Source: Gammaproteobacteria bacterium
GTDB lineage: Bacteria; Pseudomonadota; Gammaproteobacteria; DSM-16500
Reading direction: 5' to 3'
Length of the DNA: 60,984 nucleotides
Assembly: GCA_021324335.1 (NCBI GenBank)
Contig: JAJPJH010000059.1
Location: forward strand, 1-60,984
Shown piece after piece: positions 9,241 to 18,747 of this stretch; position 1 is the first letter of the stretch; the number at the start of each line of letters is the position of its first letter. The position numbers and the translations under genes are program-made. The notes beneath the pieces were generated by a model that saw only the letters and a list, made by a program, of their open reading frames with translations, ran no database searches and had not been told where the DNA came from.

Positions 9241-9891
9241 TTATAAAACCGCGGTTTTTTTATCTTCGCCCAGAATATCTTGAGAGCTAACTAAGATAGC
9301 ACCACTTTCTTTAATTTCCTTAATCGCAGCAGCAATATCCCCCGGCTTTAATTCTACCCCACGGCAAGCATCATGAATCACATACACTTTAAAGCCTAAG
9401 TAAATAGCATCCAATGAAGAATATTTGACGCAATAGTCTGTTGCTAACCCCAGGAGATACACCTCCTCAACCCCTTGGCTGCGTAAATATTCCCCTAAGC
9501 CAGTAGAACGCAAATGAGCGTTATCATAAAACGCACTATAACTATCAATATGCCGGTCTATCCCTTTATGGATGATTTTATCGATATGGCGAAGACCTAA
9601 AAGGGGATGAAACTCCGCTCCTTTCGTATTTTGCACACAATGATCTGGCCATAACACCTGTGGGATATTATTGACCACAATCACGTCCCCTACCGCATAA
9701 CGAGGATGATTACTAGCAAAACTCATGTGATCTTTGGGATGCCAATCTTGGGTCGCAATCACGAGATCAAAAAGCGGTTGCAAACGATTAGCAAGGGGCA
9801 TAATCTCATCTGCCCCAGGTACAGCCAACCGGCCGCCTTGGCAGAAGTCGTTTTGTAAGTCGACCATTATTAAGGCTTTTTTCTTAGCCAT
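9241..9891 (-). CDS. pncA: Nicotinamidase (pyrazinamidase)
   Basis: A 216-residue isochorismatase-fold enzyme that hydrolyses nicotinamide to nicotinate for NAD salvage. The catalytic triad is Asp11 (VDLQNDF), Lys109 (HKG) and Cys154 (ATDYCVK). The metal-binding DWHPKDHMSF region is intact. GAGGGG lies upstream of the ATG. It converges with the ubiG-phosphatase operon, only four bases apart. The nearby nadE gene completes the pathway after NaMN and NaAD formation. Confidence 0.95.
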   Translation of the reverse strand: MAKKKALIMVDLQNDFCQGGRLAVPGADEIMPLANRLQPLFDLVIATQDWHPKDHMSFASNHPRYAVGDVIVVNNIPQVLWPDHCVQNTKGAEFHPLLGLRHIDKIIHKGIDRHIDSYSAFYDNAHLRSTGLGEYLRSQGVEEVYLLGLATDYCVKYSSLDAIYLGFKVYVIHDACRGVELKPGDIAAAIKEIKESGAILVSSQDILGEDKKTAVL

Positions 9892-10026
9892 CGTAATCGC
9901 CCCTCTTTATTACTATAGACCTAAATCAAACTGAGCATGTCAAGCAGCAAATTTATAGTGAATTGCTGGAGATAGCAATATATTTTATTTTATCATATGC
10001 AGCTCAAATCCATACGGGTGAGACCC

Positions 10027-10770
10027 ATGTTCCTCCATTTAACTGAAGAAGGCTTGTTAAAAGTTAGCGGAAAAGACACAAAAAAATTATTACAAGGCCA
10101 GCTGACTTGTAACATCGATAAAATTTCGGGCACAGAAAGCAGCATGGGAGCACATTGTAATCCGCAAGGTCGCGTGATTTTCTTATTTTATCTCTTTCAA
10201 TGGCATGATGCTTACTATTTACTGATGCCGCGAAATATGATTCCCATTGCAATAGCCGCATTAAAAAAGTATGCCGTTTTTTATAAAGTCGAATTAAGTG
10301 ATGCTAGTGATGAAATGATTATCATAGGATATAAAGGCGATGCTGCCATACTAGATCGTTATCCTATTCATCTGCGTATCCCTGCTGGATCTTCTCGCTT
10401 TCGTCTCTTGATGACAAATACAATTCCTGCTTCCCCCACTTTCACTATTGACGAATGGAAATGTCTTGAAATTGACGATAAAATTCCTGCCATTTACCCA
10501 GAATCAAGCGGAAAATTTTTGCCCCATGAAATTAACTTGCCTCAGCTGAATGCTGTTGATTTTGAAAAAGGCTGTTATACCGGACAAGAAATCATTGCTC
10601 GTATGCACTATCGCGGAAAGTTAAAAAAACATATGTATCTTGCTCATCTCTCTACGCTCTCTCTTCCTTTGCCGGGGATGGATATTCCTGATAAAGGAAT
10701 GGTCGTTGATGCTTGCAAGGATGCGGATCACTATAAAGCCCTTATTGTGGGTGAGGAGAAAAAAGAATGA
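10027..10770 (+). CDS. ygfZ: YgfZ/GcvT-family folate-binding protein
   Basis: A 247-residue tetrahydrofolate-binding protein that helps repair or assemble certain Fe-S clusters. The family motif K-G-C-Y-x-G-Q-E is present as FEKGCYTGQEIIARMHYRG. The N-terminus (GLLKVSGKDTKKLLQGQLTCNI) matches the YgfZ opening. The ATG at 10027 is preferred over one at 9997 because GGTGA stands five bases upstream and the earlier ATG has no ribosome-binding site. The C-terminal barrel looks shorter than in E. coli YgfZ (326 residues). The stop overlaps the nadE start (ATGA). Confidence 0.88.
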   Translation: MFLHLTEEGLLKVSGKDTKKLLQGQLTCNIDKISGTESSMGAHCNPQGRVIFLFYLFQWHDAYYLLMPRNMIPIAIAALKKYAVFYKVELSDASDEMIIIGYKGDAAILDRYPIHLRIPAGSSRFRLLMTNTIPASPTFTIDEWKCLEIDDKIPAIYPESSGKFLPHEINLPQLNAVDFEKGCYTGQEIIARMHYRGKLKKHMYLAHLSTLSLPLPGMDIPDKGMVVDACKDADHYKALIVGEEKKE

Positions 10771-12383
10771 CAGCGACATTACGTATCGTCTTAGCTCAAC
10801 TTAATTTATGTGTAGGTGATATTGAAGGTAATCTCGCTAAACACATTCAAGCTGCGCAGCGCGCGCGCGATACTTTTTCGGCTGATATGATTGTATTTCC
10901 CGAATTAAGTTTAACAGGTTATCCGCCAGAAGATTTATTACTGCGAGAAGCATTTATTCAGGAAACAAGGAAAGCCTTACAAGCTTTTATTTCGGAAGTA
11001 AAAGATATTTATTGTTTAGTAGGTCATCCGCTCGCTACAAAAAAAGGGTTGTATAATGCCTGCTCGCTTATTTATAACAACAAGGTTATTGCGGAATATG
11101 CAAAACAGCATTTACCTAATTATGGGGTGTTTGATGAAGATCGCTATTTTATTGCAGATCATCAATCCTGTGTGGTGCCTGTTAAAAATATTCCGGTTGG
11201 CATTATTATTTGTGAAGATGCTTGGTCGCCAGCACCCATAAAACAAGCAGCCGCGAACGGTGCGCGATTAATTCTTGTACCAAATGCCTCGCCATTTGAA
11301 ACAGATAAACATGAAGAACGTGTAAAAATATTAAAAGCACGCGCAGAAGAAAGTCACCTTCCTATTTTGTATGTGAATAATGTTGGCGGCCAAGATGAGT
11401 TAGTTTTTGATGGCGGTTCCATGATGGTGAATGAAAAAGGTGACGTGTGTAAGTTTGCGGGATTTTTTAAGGAAACATTACTTCCTGTTGATATCGCGAT
11501 TAACGCTACTCAAATTAAATCTGATACCATCGTGATTCCTGCTACATTAGAAAGAACCTACCAAGCGTTGGTAGTAGGCTTACGCGATTATATTGATAAA
11601 AATTGTATTCCCGGTGTGCTGGTAGGTGCTTCGGGTGGAATTGATTCTGCGTTAACGCTTACTATCGCAGTCGATGCGTTAGGAAAAGACCGAGTGCGTG
11701 GCATAATGATGCCTTCACGTTATACGGCGGATATTAGCACGCTCGATGCGGTGGATTTAATTCAGCGTTTAGGTATTCAATCTGAAACTATTTCGATTGA
11801 GCCAAGTTTTAAAGCATTTCTTGATTCCTTATCACTGAGTTTTAAAGGAAAATCGGCGGATGTCACTGAAGAAAATATTCAAGCTCGCTGCCGTGGAGTA
11901 ATTCTCATGTCGTTATCAAACAAGTCAGGTTGGTTAGTATTGACGACGGGTAATCGCAGTGAGCTTGCTGTTGGTTATTGTACGTTATATGGTGATATGG
12001 CTGGTGGATTTGCTGTACTAAAAGATGTACCTAAAACATTAGTATATCAATTAGCCCATTATCGTAATCAACTTAGCGCCGTTATTCCAGAACGTACATT
12101 GAACCGCGCACCTACTGCTGAATTAGCTGCCAACCAAAAAGATGAGGATTCCCTTCCTCCTTATTCTGTATTGGATAAAATTCTTGAATGCTATCTGAAT
12201 CATGGACAAAGTGTTGATGATATTATTGCACAAGGCTTTGATCCAGAAGTGGTGAGGAAAGTGGTGAATTTAGTGCTGAAAAGTGAATATAAACGTAAAC
12301 AAGCAGCGATTGGAACGCATATTAATCATAAGTCGTTTGGAAAAGATTGGCGTTATCCGTTGACGAATCGGTTTAAAGGATAA
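10767..12383 (+). CDS. nadE: Glutamine-dependent NAD+ synthase
   Basis: A 538-residue two-domain enzyme making NAD from deamido-NAD. The N-terminal nitrilase-type glutaminase has Glu46 (FPELSLTGYPPED), Lys113 and Cys149 (IIICEDAW). The C-terminal ammonia-dependent synthetase has the ATP pyrophosphatase loop GASGGIDSAL and TTGNRSELAVGY. The length fits the proteobacterial single-chain form. It overlaps ygfZ by four bases. The CCCGGC hairpin at 12415-12430 follows the stop. Confidence 0.97.
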   Translation: MTATLRIVLAQLNLCVGDIEGNLAKHIQAAQRARDTFSADMIVFPELSLTGYPPEDLLLREAFIQETRKALQAFISEVKDIYCLVGHPLATKKGLYNACSLIYNNKVIAEYAKQHLPNYGVFDEDRYFIADHQSCVVPVKNIPVGIIICEDAWSPAPIKQAAANGARLILVPNASPFETDKHEERVKILKARAEESHLPILYVNNVGGQDELVFDGGSMMVNEKGDVCKFAGFFKETLLPVDIAINATQIKSDTIVIPATLERTYQALVVGLRDYIDKNCIPGVLVGASGGIDSALTLTIAVDALGKDRVRGIMMPSRYTADISTLDAVDLIQRLGIQSETISIEPSFKAFLDSLSLSFKGKSADVTEENIQARCRGVILMSLSNKSGWLVLTTGNRSELAVGYCTLYGDMAGGFAVLKDVPKTLVYQLAHYRNQLSAVIPERTLNRAPTAELAANQKDEDSLPPYSVLDKILECYLNHGQSVDDIIAQGFDPEVVRKVVNLVLKSEYKRKQAAIGTHINHKSFGKDWRYPLTNRFKG

Positions 12384-12414
12384 TATTACACCCCGATAGA
12401 TTTACCGTGGGGGT

Positions 12415-12430
12415 CCCGGCCTTCGCCGGG
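12415..12430. terminator. GC-rich hairpin between nadE and bamD
   Basis: CCCGGC (12415-12420) pairs with GCCGGG (12425-12430) around a CTTC tetraloop and is followed by ATGATTTT. It lies between the convergent nadE and bamD genes, directly beside the bamD stop, and can act on both strands. The surrounding TCATCCCGGCGAAGGCCGGG (minus strand) looks like a common dispersed palindrome of proteobacteria rather than a unique terminator. Confidence 0.55.
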
Positions 12431-12436
12431 ATGATT

Positions 12437-13204
12437 TTATGATTCCACATTCACCTTTATATCCGGATAGTTATACCTCAACACCGTCAATGTATCCTGC
12501 TCTAATTTCGTCATTCCTAATTGATGATACGATTTCGCCATCAACCCTAACCCCTCTACCGTAGCCGGCGCGCCCTGATAATGTGCCACTAACCCATTAG
12601 CACGATTCGCCGCAGCTACATAGGCTTTGCGAGTGTAATAGTATTGCGCTACCTCTAATTCATGGTTTGCCAAGATATTACGCAAATAAACTAAATATTG
12701 ATGGGCAGAAGGTGTATATTTGCTAGTCGGGAATAAAGTCGTTAATTGACTAAAATCATTATAGGATTTTCGGACTTGTGTCAGATCTCTCGTCGCTAAA
12801 TCGATAGGGAAAAAGCGCTCCATAAACCCTAAATTTTGATAATAGTTAGATAATCCCCGCATATAGTACGCATAATCCACATGCGGATTAGTAGGATGCA
12901 AACGAATAAAGCGGTCAGCGGCTGCTGCAGAAAGAGCATAATCTTCTTTCATGTAATAGCTATAAATTAGATAAAGCTGGGCATTTTCGGTTTCCGGCCC
13001 AAAAGGATATTGAACATCTAACGCTTCAAACCGCTTGGTTGCTTCACCATAACTTTTATCTTCTAAAGCAGCCTTGCCCTTTTGATAGATTTCTTGTGGA
13101 CTTTCACCCTTATATGCTTCAGCCGGATCAGTCGAAGAAGCACAACTCGCCATCAATCCAGCCAGTAATGCGATGATCGATAAGGAAAGCAAATATTTTT
13201 TCAT
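12437..13204 (-). CDS. bamD: BamD outer-membrane assembly lipoprotein
   Basis: A 255-residue lipoprotein of the BAM complex, essential for beta-barrel insertion in the outer membrane. The signal sequence MKKYLLSLSIIALLAGLMASC ends in a lipobox (MASC, Cys21). TPR-like repeats follow: SPQEIYQKGKAALEDKSYGEA, then KRFEALDVQYPFGPETENAQL and the VDYAYYMRGLSNY segment typical of BamD/ComL. It is divergent from rluD, as in many gamma-proteobacteria. Confidence 0.95.
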   Translation of the reverse strand: MKKYLLSLSIIALLAGLMASCASSTDPAEAYKGESPQEIYQKGKAALEDKSYGEATKRFEALDVQYPFGPETENAQLYLIYSYYMKEDYALSAAAADRFIRLHPTNPHVDYAYYMRGLSNYYQNLGFMERFFPIDLATRDLTQVRKSYNDFSQLTTLFPTSKYTPSAHQYLVYLRNILANHELEVAQYYYTRKAYVAAANRANGLVAHYQGAPATVEGLGLMAKSYHQLGMTKLEQDTLTVLRYNYPDIKVNVES

Positions 13205-13273
13205 GACTCTCTACCTTGTCATCCGATTTTTGCCGTGCATTGTAAACTAAATTCTGTCATCATTCACGAAGTT

Positions 13274-14224
13274 ATGAAACAGACCATCATTATTCCACAT
13301 TCTTCTCTACACGAGCGGCTAGATCAAGCGCTGGCTAAGCTCTTACCAGAATATTCTCGTACACAGATCCAAGCCTGGATTGAGGCAGGTACCGTGCGGG
13401 TCAATGGCCAACCGGTTAAAGCAAAAATGAAGGTTAAAGGCGGCGAGATAATTGATATTGAGGCAATAGCCAAGCCCCAGCCGCAGTGGGAGGCACAGGA
13501 TATTCCTTTATCGATTGTGTATGAAGATGACGCGCTGATGGTGATTAATAAGCCAGCAGGCTTAGTCGTCCACCCTGGCGCAGGGAATGCCGATCAGACT
13601 TTATTAAATGCCCTCCTCCATCATACGCCCTCTTTACAGTCGCTTCCGCGGGCAGGAATTCTGCACCGTTTAGATAAAGATACGTCAGGATTACTGGTCA
13701 TTGCAAAGACAGCGGTCGCTTTGAAAGCGCTATCCCACCAGCTTAAGAAACGAACGTTGCTGCGAGAATATCAAGCTATTGTCAATGGTAAACTCATTAG
13801 CGGTGGTAGTATTGAAGCCCCTATCGGCCGGCATCCCCTCCAACGGAAACGGATGGCAGTGATTGAAACAGGGAAACCAGCGGTGACCCATTATCGCATT
13901 GCTGAGAAATACCGTACCCACACCCGGCTCACCTTACGCCTGGAAACAGGACGTACGCATCAGATTCGGGTTCATTTAGCCCATATTCATCATCCTATCA
14001 TTGGAGATACCACGTACGGAGGCCGCCTTCAGTTAACAAAAGGGATGACGCCCGAATTAATCGAAACGTTGCGGCAATTTAAACGGCAAGCTTTACACGC
14101 TTACGCATTAGGTTTAACCCATCCCGTTACCCAAGAGTTTATGCGGTGGGAAGCGGAGTTGCCGGAGGATATGAAGCAGCTGATTCATGTCTTGAGAGAA
14201 GATATGCCGAGAAAACCCCGATGA
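13274..14224 (+). CDS. rluD: 23S rRNA pseudouridine synthase RluD
   Basis: A 316-residue RluA-family enzyme that makes pseudouridines in helix 69 of 23S rRNA. An S4 domain occupies residues 5-65 (RLDQALAKLLPEYSRTQIQAW, VRVNGQPVKA). The catalytic motif is LHRLDKDTSGLLV with the nucleophilic Asp, and the GRTHQIRVHLAHIHHPIIGD motif is intact. The ATG at 13274 gives the normal family N-terminus; a GTG at 13235 would add 13 residues. The stop overlaps the pgeF start (ATGA), and the bamD/rluD/pgeF arrangement is the usual gamma one. Confidence 0.96.
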   Translation: MKQTIIIPHSSLHERLDQALAKLLPEYSRTQIQAWIEAGTVRVNGQPVKAKMKVKGGEIIDIEAIAKPQPQWEAQDIPLSIVYEDDALMVINKPAGLVVHPGAGNADQTLLNALLHHTPSLQSLPRAGILHRLDKDTSGLLVIAKTAVALKALSHQLKKRTLLREYQAIVNGKLISGGSIEAPIGRHPLQRKRMAVIETGKPAVTHYRIAEKYRTHTRLTLRLETGRTHQIRVHLAHIHHPIIGDTTYGGRLQLTKGMTPELIETLRQFKRQALHAYALGLTHPVTQEFMRWEAELPEDMKQLIHVLREDMPRKPR

Positions 14225-14868
14225 AATTCATCCAACCCGAATGGCCAGCCCCCTCTTCTATTCATGCCTATACCACCACGATCCATAGTAACTGGCAGGA
14301 GTTAAAACTACCGGAAGAACCTATTTGGCTGACACAGATTCATAGTAGCATCGTGGTTGAAGCTGTAGCTGAAAATAGAGAAAAGAATGCAGATGGTCTT
14401 TTTACCAACCAATCTCATCGTGTTTGTGCCGTCGTAACAGCAGACTGCTTACCCGTCTTATTTTGCAATCGCCAAGGGACCCATGTTGCTGCTATTCATG
14501 CCGGATGGCGCGGCTTAGCAAACGGCATTATTGAAACAGCCTTGCAAGCCCTTAATCTCCCGCCTGAAGAGTTATTAGTCTGGCTAGGCCCTGCCATCGG
14601 CCCACAAAAGTTTGAAGTAGGAAAAGACGTTTATGATGCTTTTACTCTCAAACATGCCCTCTCCTCCATTGCTTTTACACCCTATCGCGAAAACAAATGG
14701 TTGGCTGACCTTTACGCATTAGCTAAAATTCGCCTCGCCCTCCACGGTATCCATCACGTGTATGGTGGAAATTACTGTACTTATACCCAAGATGACTTAT
14801 TTTTCTCCTATCGCCGCGATAAAGGTAAAACAGGCCGGCTAGTGAGTTTAATATGGCGTAATTCGTGA
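14221..14868 (+). CDS. pgeF: PgeF (YfiH) peptidoglycan editing factor
   Basis: A 215-residue cytoplasmic protein of the former polyphenol-oxidase/DUF152 family. E. coli PgeF removes L-Ser misincorporated at the first peptide position of UDP-MurNAc. The family motif is present: VTADCLPVLF, then HVAAIHAGWRGLANGI, with the metal-site Cys and His residues, and GPAIGPQKFEVG. The correct start is the ATG at 14221, which overlaps the rluD stop; upstream readings lie inside rluD in another frame. Confidence 0.93.
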   Translation: MKFIQPEWPAPSSIHAYTTTIHSNWQELKLPEEPIWLTQIHSSIVVEAVAENREKNADGLFTNQSHRVCAVVTADCLPVLFCNRQGTHVAAIHAGWRGLANGIIETALQALNLPPEELLVWLGPAIGPQKFEVGKDVYDAFTLKHALSSIAFTPYRENKWLADLYALAKIRLALHGIHHVYGGNYCTYTQDDLFFSYRRDKGKTGRLVSLIWRNS

Positions 14869-14944
14869 TAATATAGCTTCTTATACTACTCTATAAAAAA
14901 CAGATACCGTCATTCATGTCAGTAAAAACTAACGAGAGGATTTT

Positions 14945-16315
14945 ATGCAGATACGTTTAAGCACGCCCGTTCGATTGCTTTCTTTTATCCTGTTTCTGCT
15001 CATCAGTACTACTAGTTTTGCTGCACCGCCGCTTGATAGTAGTCTTGCGCCTATGCTGCAAGGGGTATTACCTTCGGTCGTGAATATTAAAGCGCAAATT
15101 AAAATTACCGATTTTGCTACCTTGCGCGAAATCCAAAAAGAACGTGCAGAATCGAAAGAAGATAATAATGAGATGATTCCTGACACCTTCGTTTCTGTTG
15201 CTTCCGGTGTTATTGTTGATGCCCAACATGGTTATATCATGACGAATGCCCATGTCATTGCTGATGCACAAAAGGTTGCGGTTACCTTAGGAGACGGGCG
15301 CCATTTCACAGCAAAAATTATTGGCCTTGATAAACCTTCTGATATTGCCTTACTCCAAATTAAGGCAAAAAATCTTACCGCCATCACCATGGGTGATTCT
15401 AATAAATTAAAAGTCGGCGATTTTGTCGTCGCGATTGGAAATCCTTTTGGCTTAAATCAAACTGTCACCTCAGGTATTGTTAGCGCCTTAGGACGTACGC
15501 AATTAGGAATCGAAAATTACGAAAACTTTATTCAAATTGATGCCTCCATTAATCTGGGTAATTCCGGAGGTGCATTAATTAATATGCAAGGCCAGTTAGT
15601 AGGGATTAATACAGCTATTTTAGCTCCGTCTCGTGGTAACGTCGGTATCGGCTTTGCTATTCCCGCTAATATGGCTAAAAGTGTGATGGATCAATTGATT
15701 GCTTACGGTAATGTAAAGCGTGGTGTCTTAGGTATTGGAGCGCAAGATGTCTCCCCTGAGCTTGCTGATGCTTTCCATCTGGGGGATGCTAAAGGTGCTG
15801 TTGTCACGTTAGTATTACCAAATTCCCCTGCCCAATTAGCGGGCTTAATGGTAGGTGATGTGATTACTGCAGTAAACGGCAGTCCTGTTAAAAACGGCAG
15901 TGATGTAGTCAATACCATTGGTTTTTTACGTGTGGATACGAAGACGACTATTGATATTATTCGTAACAACAAACACATGACAGTCACCGTGACGTTATCA
16001 GATCCTCAAAAGCGTAAAGAAATTATGGAGAAAGCCGATCCTTTCTTATACGGTGTCGGATTAAAGAACTTTACCTTATTCAGCCCTATCCATGGCAATG
16101 TAGCAGGGATTCTGGTCGTTTCTGTTGATCCGGATAGCAACGCCTGGAATTCCGATTTACGCCCAGGAGATGTGATCATTTCAGCCAATCAGCAACAAGT
16201 TAAAAATATCGATGACTTAAAGGCATCTGTCACGAAATCAGGCAAGACCGTCTTACTGAATGTTTTACGAGGTCCTTCAGCCATTTTCTTAGTCATTAAT
16301 AAAGAAGAAACCTAA
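14945..16315 (+). CDS. HtrA/DegP-family periplasmic serine protease
   Basis: A 456-residue protease-chaperone. Residues 1-26 are a Sec signal peptide (LLSFILFLLISTTSFA). The trypsin-like triad is His103 (TNAHVI), Asp133 (SDIALL) and Ser207 (GNSGGAL). Two PDZ domains follow (about 255-350 and 365-450). The two-PDZ form fits the DegP/DegQ/MucD group for periplasmic quality control. GAGAGG lies upstream of the ATG. A perfect 11-bp hairpin follows the stop. Confidence 0.95.
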   Translation: MQIRLSTPVRLLSFILFLLISTTSFAAPPLDSSLAPMLQGVLPSVVNIKAQIKITDFATLREIQKERAESKEDNNEMIPDTFVSVASGVIVDAQHGYIMTNAHVIADAQKVAVTLGDGRHFTAKIIGLDKPSDIALLQIKAKNLTAITMGDSNKLKVGDFVVAIGNPFGLNQTVTSGIVSALGRTQLGIENYENFIQIDASINLGNSGGALINMQGQLVGINTAILAPSRGNVGIGFAIPANMAKSVMDQLIAYGNVKRGVLGIGAQDVSPELADAFHLGDAKGAVVTLVLPNSPAQLAGLMVGDVITAVNGSPVKNGSDVVNTIGFLRVDTKTTIDIIRNNKHMTVTVTLSDPQKRKEIMEKADPFLYGVGLKNFTLFSPIHGNVAGILVVSVDPDSNAWNSDLRPGDVIISANQQQVKNIDDLKASVTKSGKTVLLNVLRGPSAIFLVINKEET

Positions 16316-16340
16316 CCTTTTAATTCTCAAAATACTCAAC

Positions 16341-16372
16341 GGTATCATGCCAGCGAAAACTGGCATGATATC
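16341..16372. terminator. Hairpin after the htrA-type gene
   Basis: TATCATGCCAG (16343-16353) pairs perfectly with CTGGCATGATA (16360-16370) around CGAAAA, and two further outer pairs (one G-U) extend the stem to 16341-16372. It lies 26 bases after the protease stop. No U-run follows, so it may be a transcript-end stabiliser rather than an intrinsic terminator. Confidence 0.55.
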
Positions 16373-16511
16373 AACAAAATGACACAGCCAATAAGTAATT
16401 GCTATTTATCCATAATACCCCTTAATATGATATGCCTTTGCTTATTCATCAGCATGAGGCTAATTTTTAACTCATTGATAATTTATATAATTTAAACCGG
16501 AATCAAAGCTC

Positions 16512-17912
16512 ATGACCAGTGATCTCTCACGCCGGCTGCAAGCTAGGCACCTTAATATGATTGCCATTGGCGGCTCTATCGGTACAGGTATTTTTTTAGC
16601 GAGCGGCTATACCATCTTCGTAGGGGGGCCCGGCGGAGCATTGTTGGCCTATAGTTTAATGGCAATAATTGTTTATTTTTTAATGACCAGCCTGTCTGAA
16701 ATGAGTGTCTATAAGCCGACCTCTGGTACCTTTTGCGAATATTCTAGCCTATATGTAGGTAAATCCTTTGGCCTGGCGATGGGCTATAACTATTGGCTTA
16801 ACTGGGCCATCACGCTAGCAGCAGAGATTTCAGCAGCTGCTTTAATCATGAGTTATTGGTTTCCACATGTGAACGGTGTTATTTTTTCACTCGTCTTTTT
16901 TATTGGGATTTTTCTTTGTAATGCCTTTTCTGTACGGATATTTGGCGAAATTGAATATTTCATGTCATTTGTGAAAGTGGCCGTTGTGCTAGCATTTATC
17001 GTGCTTGGTATTTTTACTGTCGTAGAGCAACCGCATTTTGGTATCCCACATTGGAGCATAGGTGATGCACCTTTTCATCGCGGCCTCATCGGTTTTATTT
17101 CTGCTTTTTTATTTGCGGGCTTCTCTTTTCAAGGCACAGAACTTGTTGGTGTGGCATCCGGTGAAGTACAGGATCCTGAGAAAGCGATTCCTAAGTCCAT
17201 CAAATATGTGTTCTGGCGTTTAACCCTGTTTTATATCCTTTCTATTGGCATTATTACTTTATTACTTCCTTATAATGATCCGCGTCTTGCAACACAAGAT
17301 AGCGTCAATGCTAGCCCATATACCTTAATCTTTAGCTATTATCTTTCTAATTATGCAGCGGATCTCATTAATTTCATTATTCTTGTTGCAGTTCTCTCTG
17401 CTGCAAATGCCAGCATGTATTCTGCTACGCGTATATTATGGTACTTAGGTAAAACGGGCCAAGCGCCAAAAGCTTTCAGCCGCGTCAATCCCTCTGCTAT
17501 TCCCATGGCAGCGTTGCTTATTTCATCGTTAATTGGCTCGTTTGTTTTTCTCTCTTCCGTTGTCGGTAACGGTGTATTGTTTTCTTATTTAGTGCAAATC
17601 TCATCCTTATCAGGTTTTATCGCCTGGTTTGGGATTGCGCTCAGTCATTATAAATTTAGAAAATATTATTTACCTCAACATGGCGGTGTAGAAAACTTGC
17701 GCTATAAAGCGCGCTTTTTCCCTTATGCACAAATTATCTCGATGTTAATGCTTGGGTTTATTATCCTTGCACAGTTTATTCCCCTGATTATGGATAATAC
17801 CAGTTATCGATGGATGGATTTATTTGTAGTTTATGCGTCAATCTGGATGTTTATGGTGTTTTATTTCACCCATAAATTTGATTGGATACCCAAAATTAAG
17901 GCATGGTTTTAA
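16512..17912 (+). CDS. Amino-acid permease (APC superfamily)
   Basis: A 466-residue membrane protein with about 12 hydrophobic segments. The opening LSRRLQARHLNMIAIGGSIGTGIFLASG is the hallmark of the amino-acid transporter (AAT) family, with FQGTELVGVASGEVQDPEKAIP in the middle. Relatives include LysP, GabP and aromatic amino-acid permeases, importing substrates with protons. The exact substrate cannot be read from sequence. It overlaps the HAD phosphatase gene by one base. The 196 bases upstream hold the promoter region. Confidence 0.9.
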   Translation: MTSDLSRRLQARHLNMIAIGGSIGTGIFLASGYTIFVGGPGGALLAYSLMAIIVYFLMTSLSEMSVYKPTSGTFCEYSSLYVGKSFGLAMGYNYWLNWAITLAAEISAAALIMSYWFPHVNGVIFSLVFFIGIFLCNAFSVRIFGEIEYFMSFVKVAVVLAFIVLGIFTVVEQPHFGIPHWSIGDAPFHRGLIGFISAFLFAGFSFQGTELVGVASGEVQDPEKAIPKSIKYVFWRLTLFYILSIGIITLLLPYNDPRLATQDSVNASPYTLIFSYYLSNYAADLINFIILVAVLSAANASMYSATRILWYLGKTGQAPKAFSRVNPSAIPMAALLISSLIGSFVFLSSVVGNGVLFSYLVQISSLSGFIAWFGIALSHYKFRKYYLPQHGGVENLRYKARFFPYAQIISMLMLGFIILAQFIPLIMDNTSYRWMDLFVVYASIWMFMVFYFTHKFDWIPKIKAWF

Positions 17913-18664
17913 TGATCATATCAAATCCCTATCAATTAACATTAGCCACTGATTTAGATGGCACTTTCTTAGAAGGCGATAGTGAAATAAAAAATGTTTT
18001 CTATAATAAACTTGTACGTCTACGTGAGCATGTTATGTTGATTTATGTTACTGGTCGGCCTGTTGAGACCGTAGAACATTTCTGCAAAATGGGTTATCTA
18101 CCTCATCCACATTTTATAATTGGCGATCATGGGACTCATATTGTTGAGGGAACAAGTTTCCAGGTCATTGAGCAATTACAAAATCCCATTATTCAGAAAT
18201 GGAACAATAGCAATAATGCATTAAAAGAATTATTACGTGATGATATTGGTATTGAGTTGCAGCCTATCGACCCCCCTTATCGGGTCGCTTATTATTATGA
18301 TCCTGACCATTTACAAGATGAAACGGTGCAAAAGATTATTGATGCGGGCTATGATGTAATTTTGTCTTCTGATGTATATTTAGATATTCTTCCAACAGGT
18401 GTGAACAAAGGATCTACGTTATTAAATTTACTTAATGAGTTGCATATAAATTACGAGACAGTTATCACCTGCGGGGATTCATTAAATGATTTATCTTTAT
18501 TTCAAACGGGATTAAAGGGCATTGCCGTTGGCAATTCTGAGCCAAAGTTGATAACTAAAATTAAAGCATTGAAAAACGTTTATCATAGTATGATGCCAGG
18601 GTTATTAGGGATTATAGATGGGTTACGGTTTTATAAAAAAATACAGTTATTTGATTTTAATTAA
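17912..18664 (+). CDS. HAD-IIB family phosphatase (sugar-phosphatase-like)
   Basis: A 250-residue HAD hydrolase with a C2B cap. Motif I is ATDLDGTFLEG, motif II VTGR, motif III Lys in GVNKGSTLLNLL and motif IV CGDSLNDLSLF. The layout recalls sucrose-phosphate or Cof-type sugar phosphatases. The ATG at 17912 overlaps the permease stop (TAATG); another ATG nine bases upstream is possible. Translation coupling to the permease suggests a linked function, but the substrate is unknown. Confidence 0.8.
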   Translation: MIISNPYQLTLATDLDGTFLEGDSEIKNVFYNKLVRLREHVMLIYVTGRPVETVEHFCKMGYLPHPHFIIGDHGTHIVEGTSFQVIEQLQNPIIQKWNNSNNALKELLRDDIGIELQPIDPPYRVAYYYDPDHLQDETVQKIIDAGYDVILSSDVYLDILPTGVNKGSTLLNLLNELHINYETVITCGDSLNDLSLFQTGLKGIAVGNSEPKLITKIKALKNVYHSMMPGLLGIIDGLRFYKKIQLFDFN

Positions 18665-18672
18665 TAGGGCTT

Positions 18673-18720
18673 TTGGATCGCTACCTATACCACTTACAGA
18701 TTGGTTATGCAGCGATCCAA
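18673..18720. terminator. Long-loop hairpin between convergent genes
   Basis: TTGGATCGCT (18673-18682) and AGCGATCCAA (18711-18720) form a perfect 10-bp stem around 28 bases that contain a further ACC/GGT pairing. It lies between the HAD phosphatase and the convergent frameshifted gene, so it probably ends one or both transcripts. The lack of a U-run lowers certainty. Confidence 0.5.
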
Positions 18721-18747
18721 TTGCGAATAATAAATTAATTATAAAGA

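Noticed and set aside
14146..14220. Longer N-terminus for PgeF
   Set aside because: It would lie wholly within rluD in another frame; the ATGA overlap start at 14221 matches the family length.
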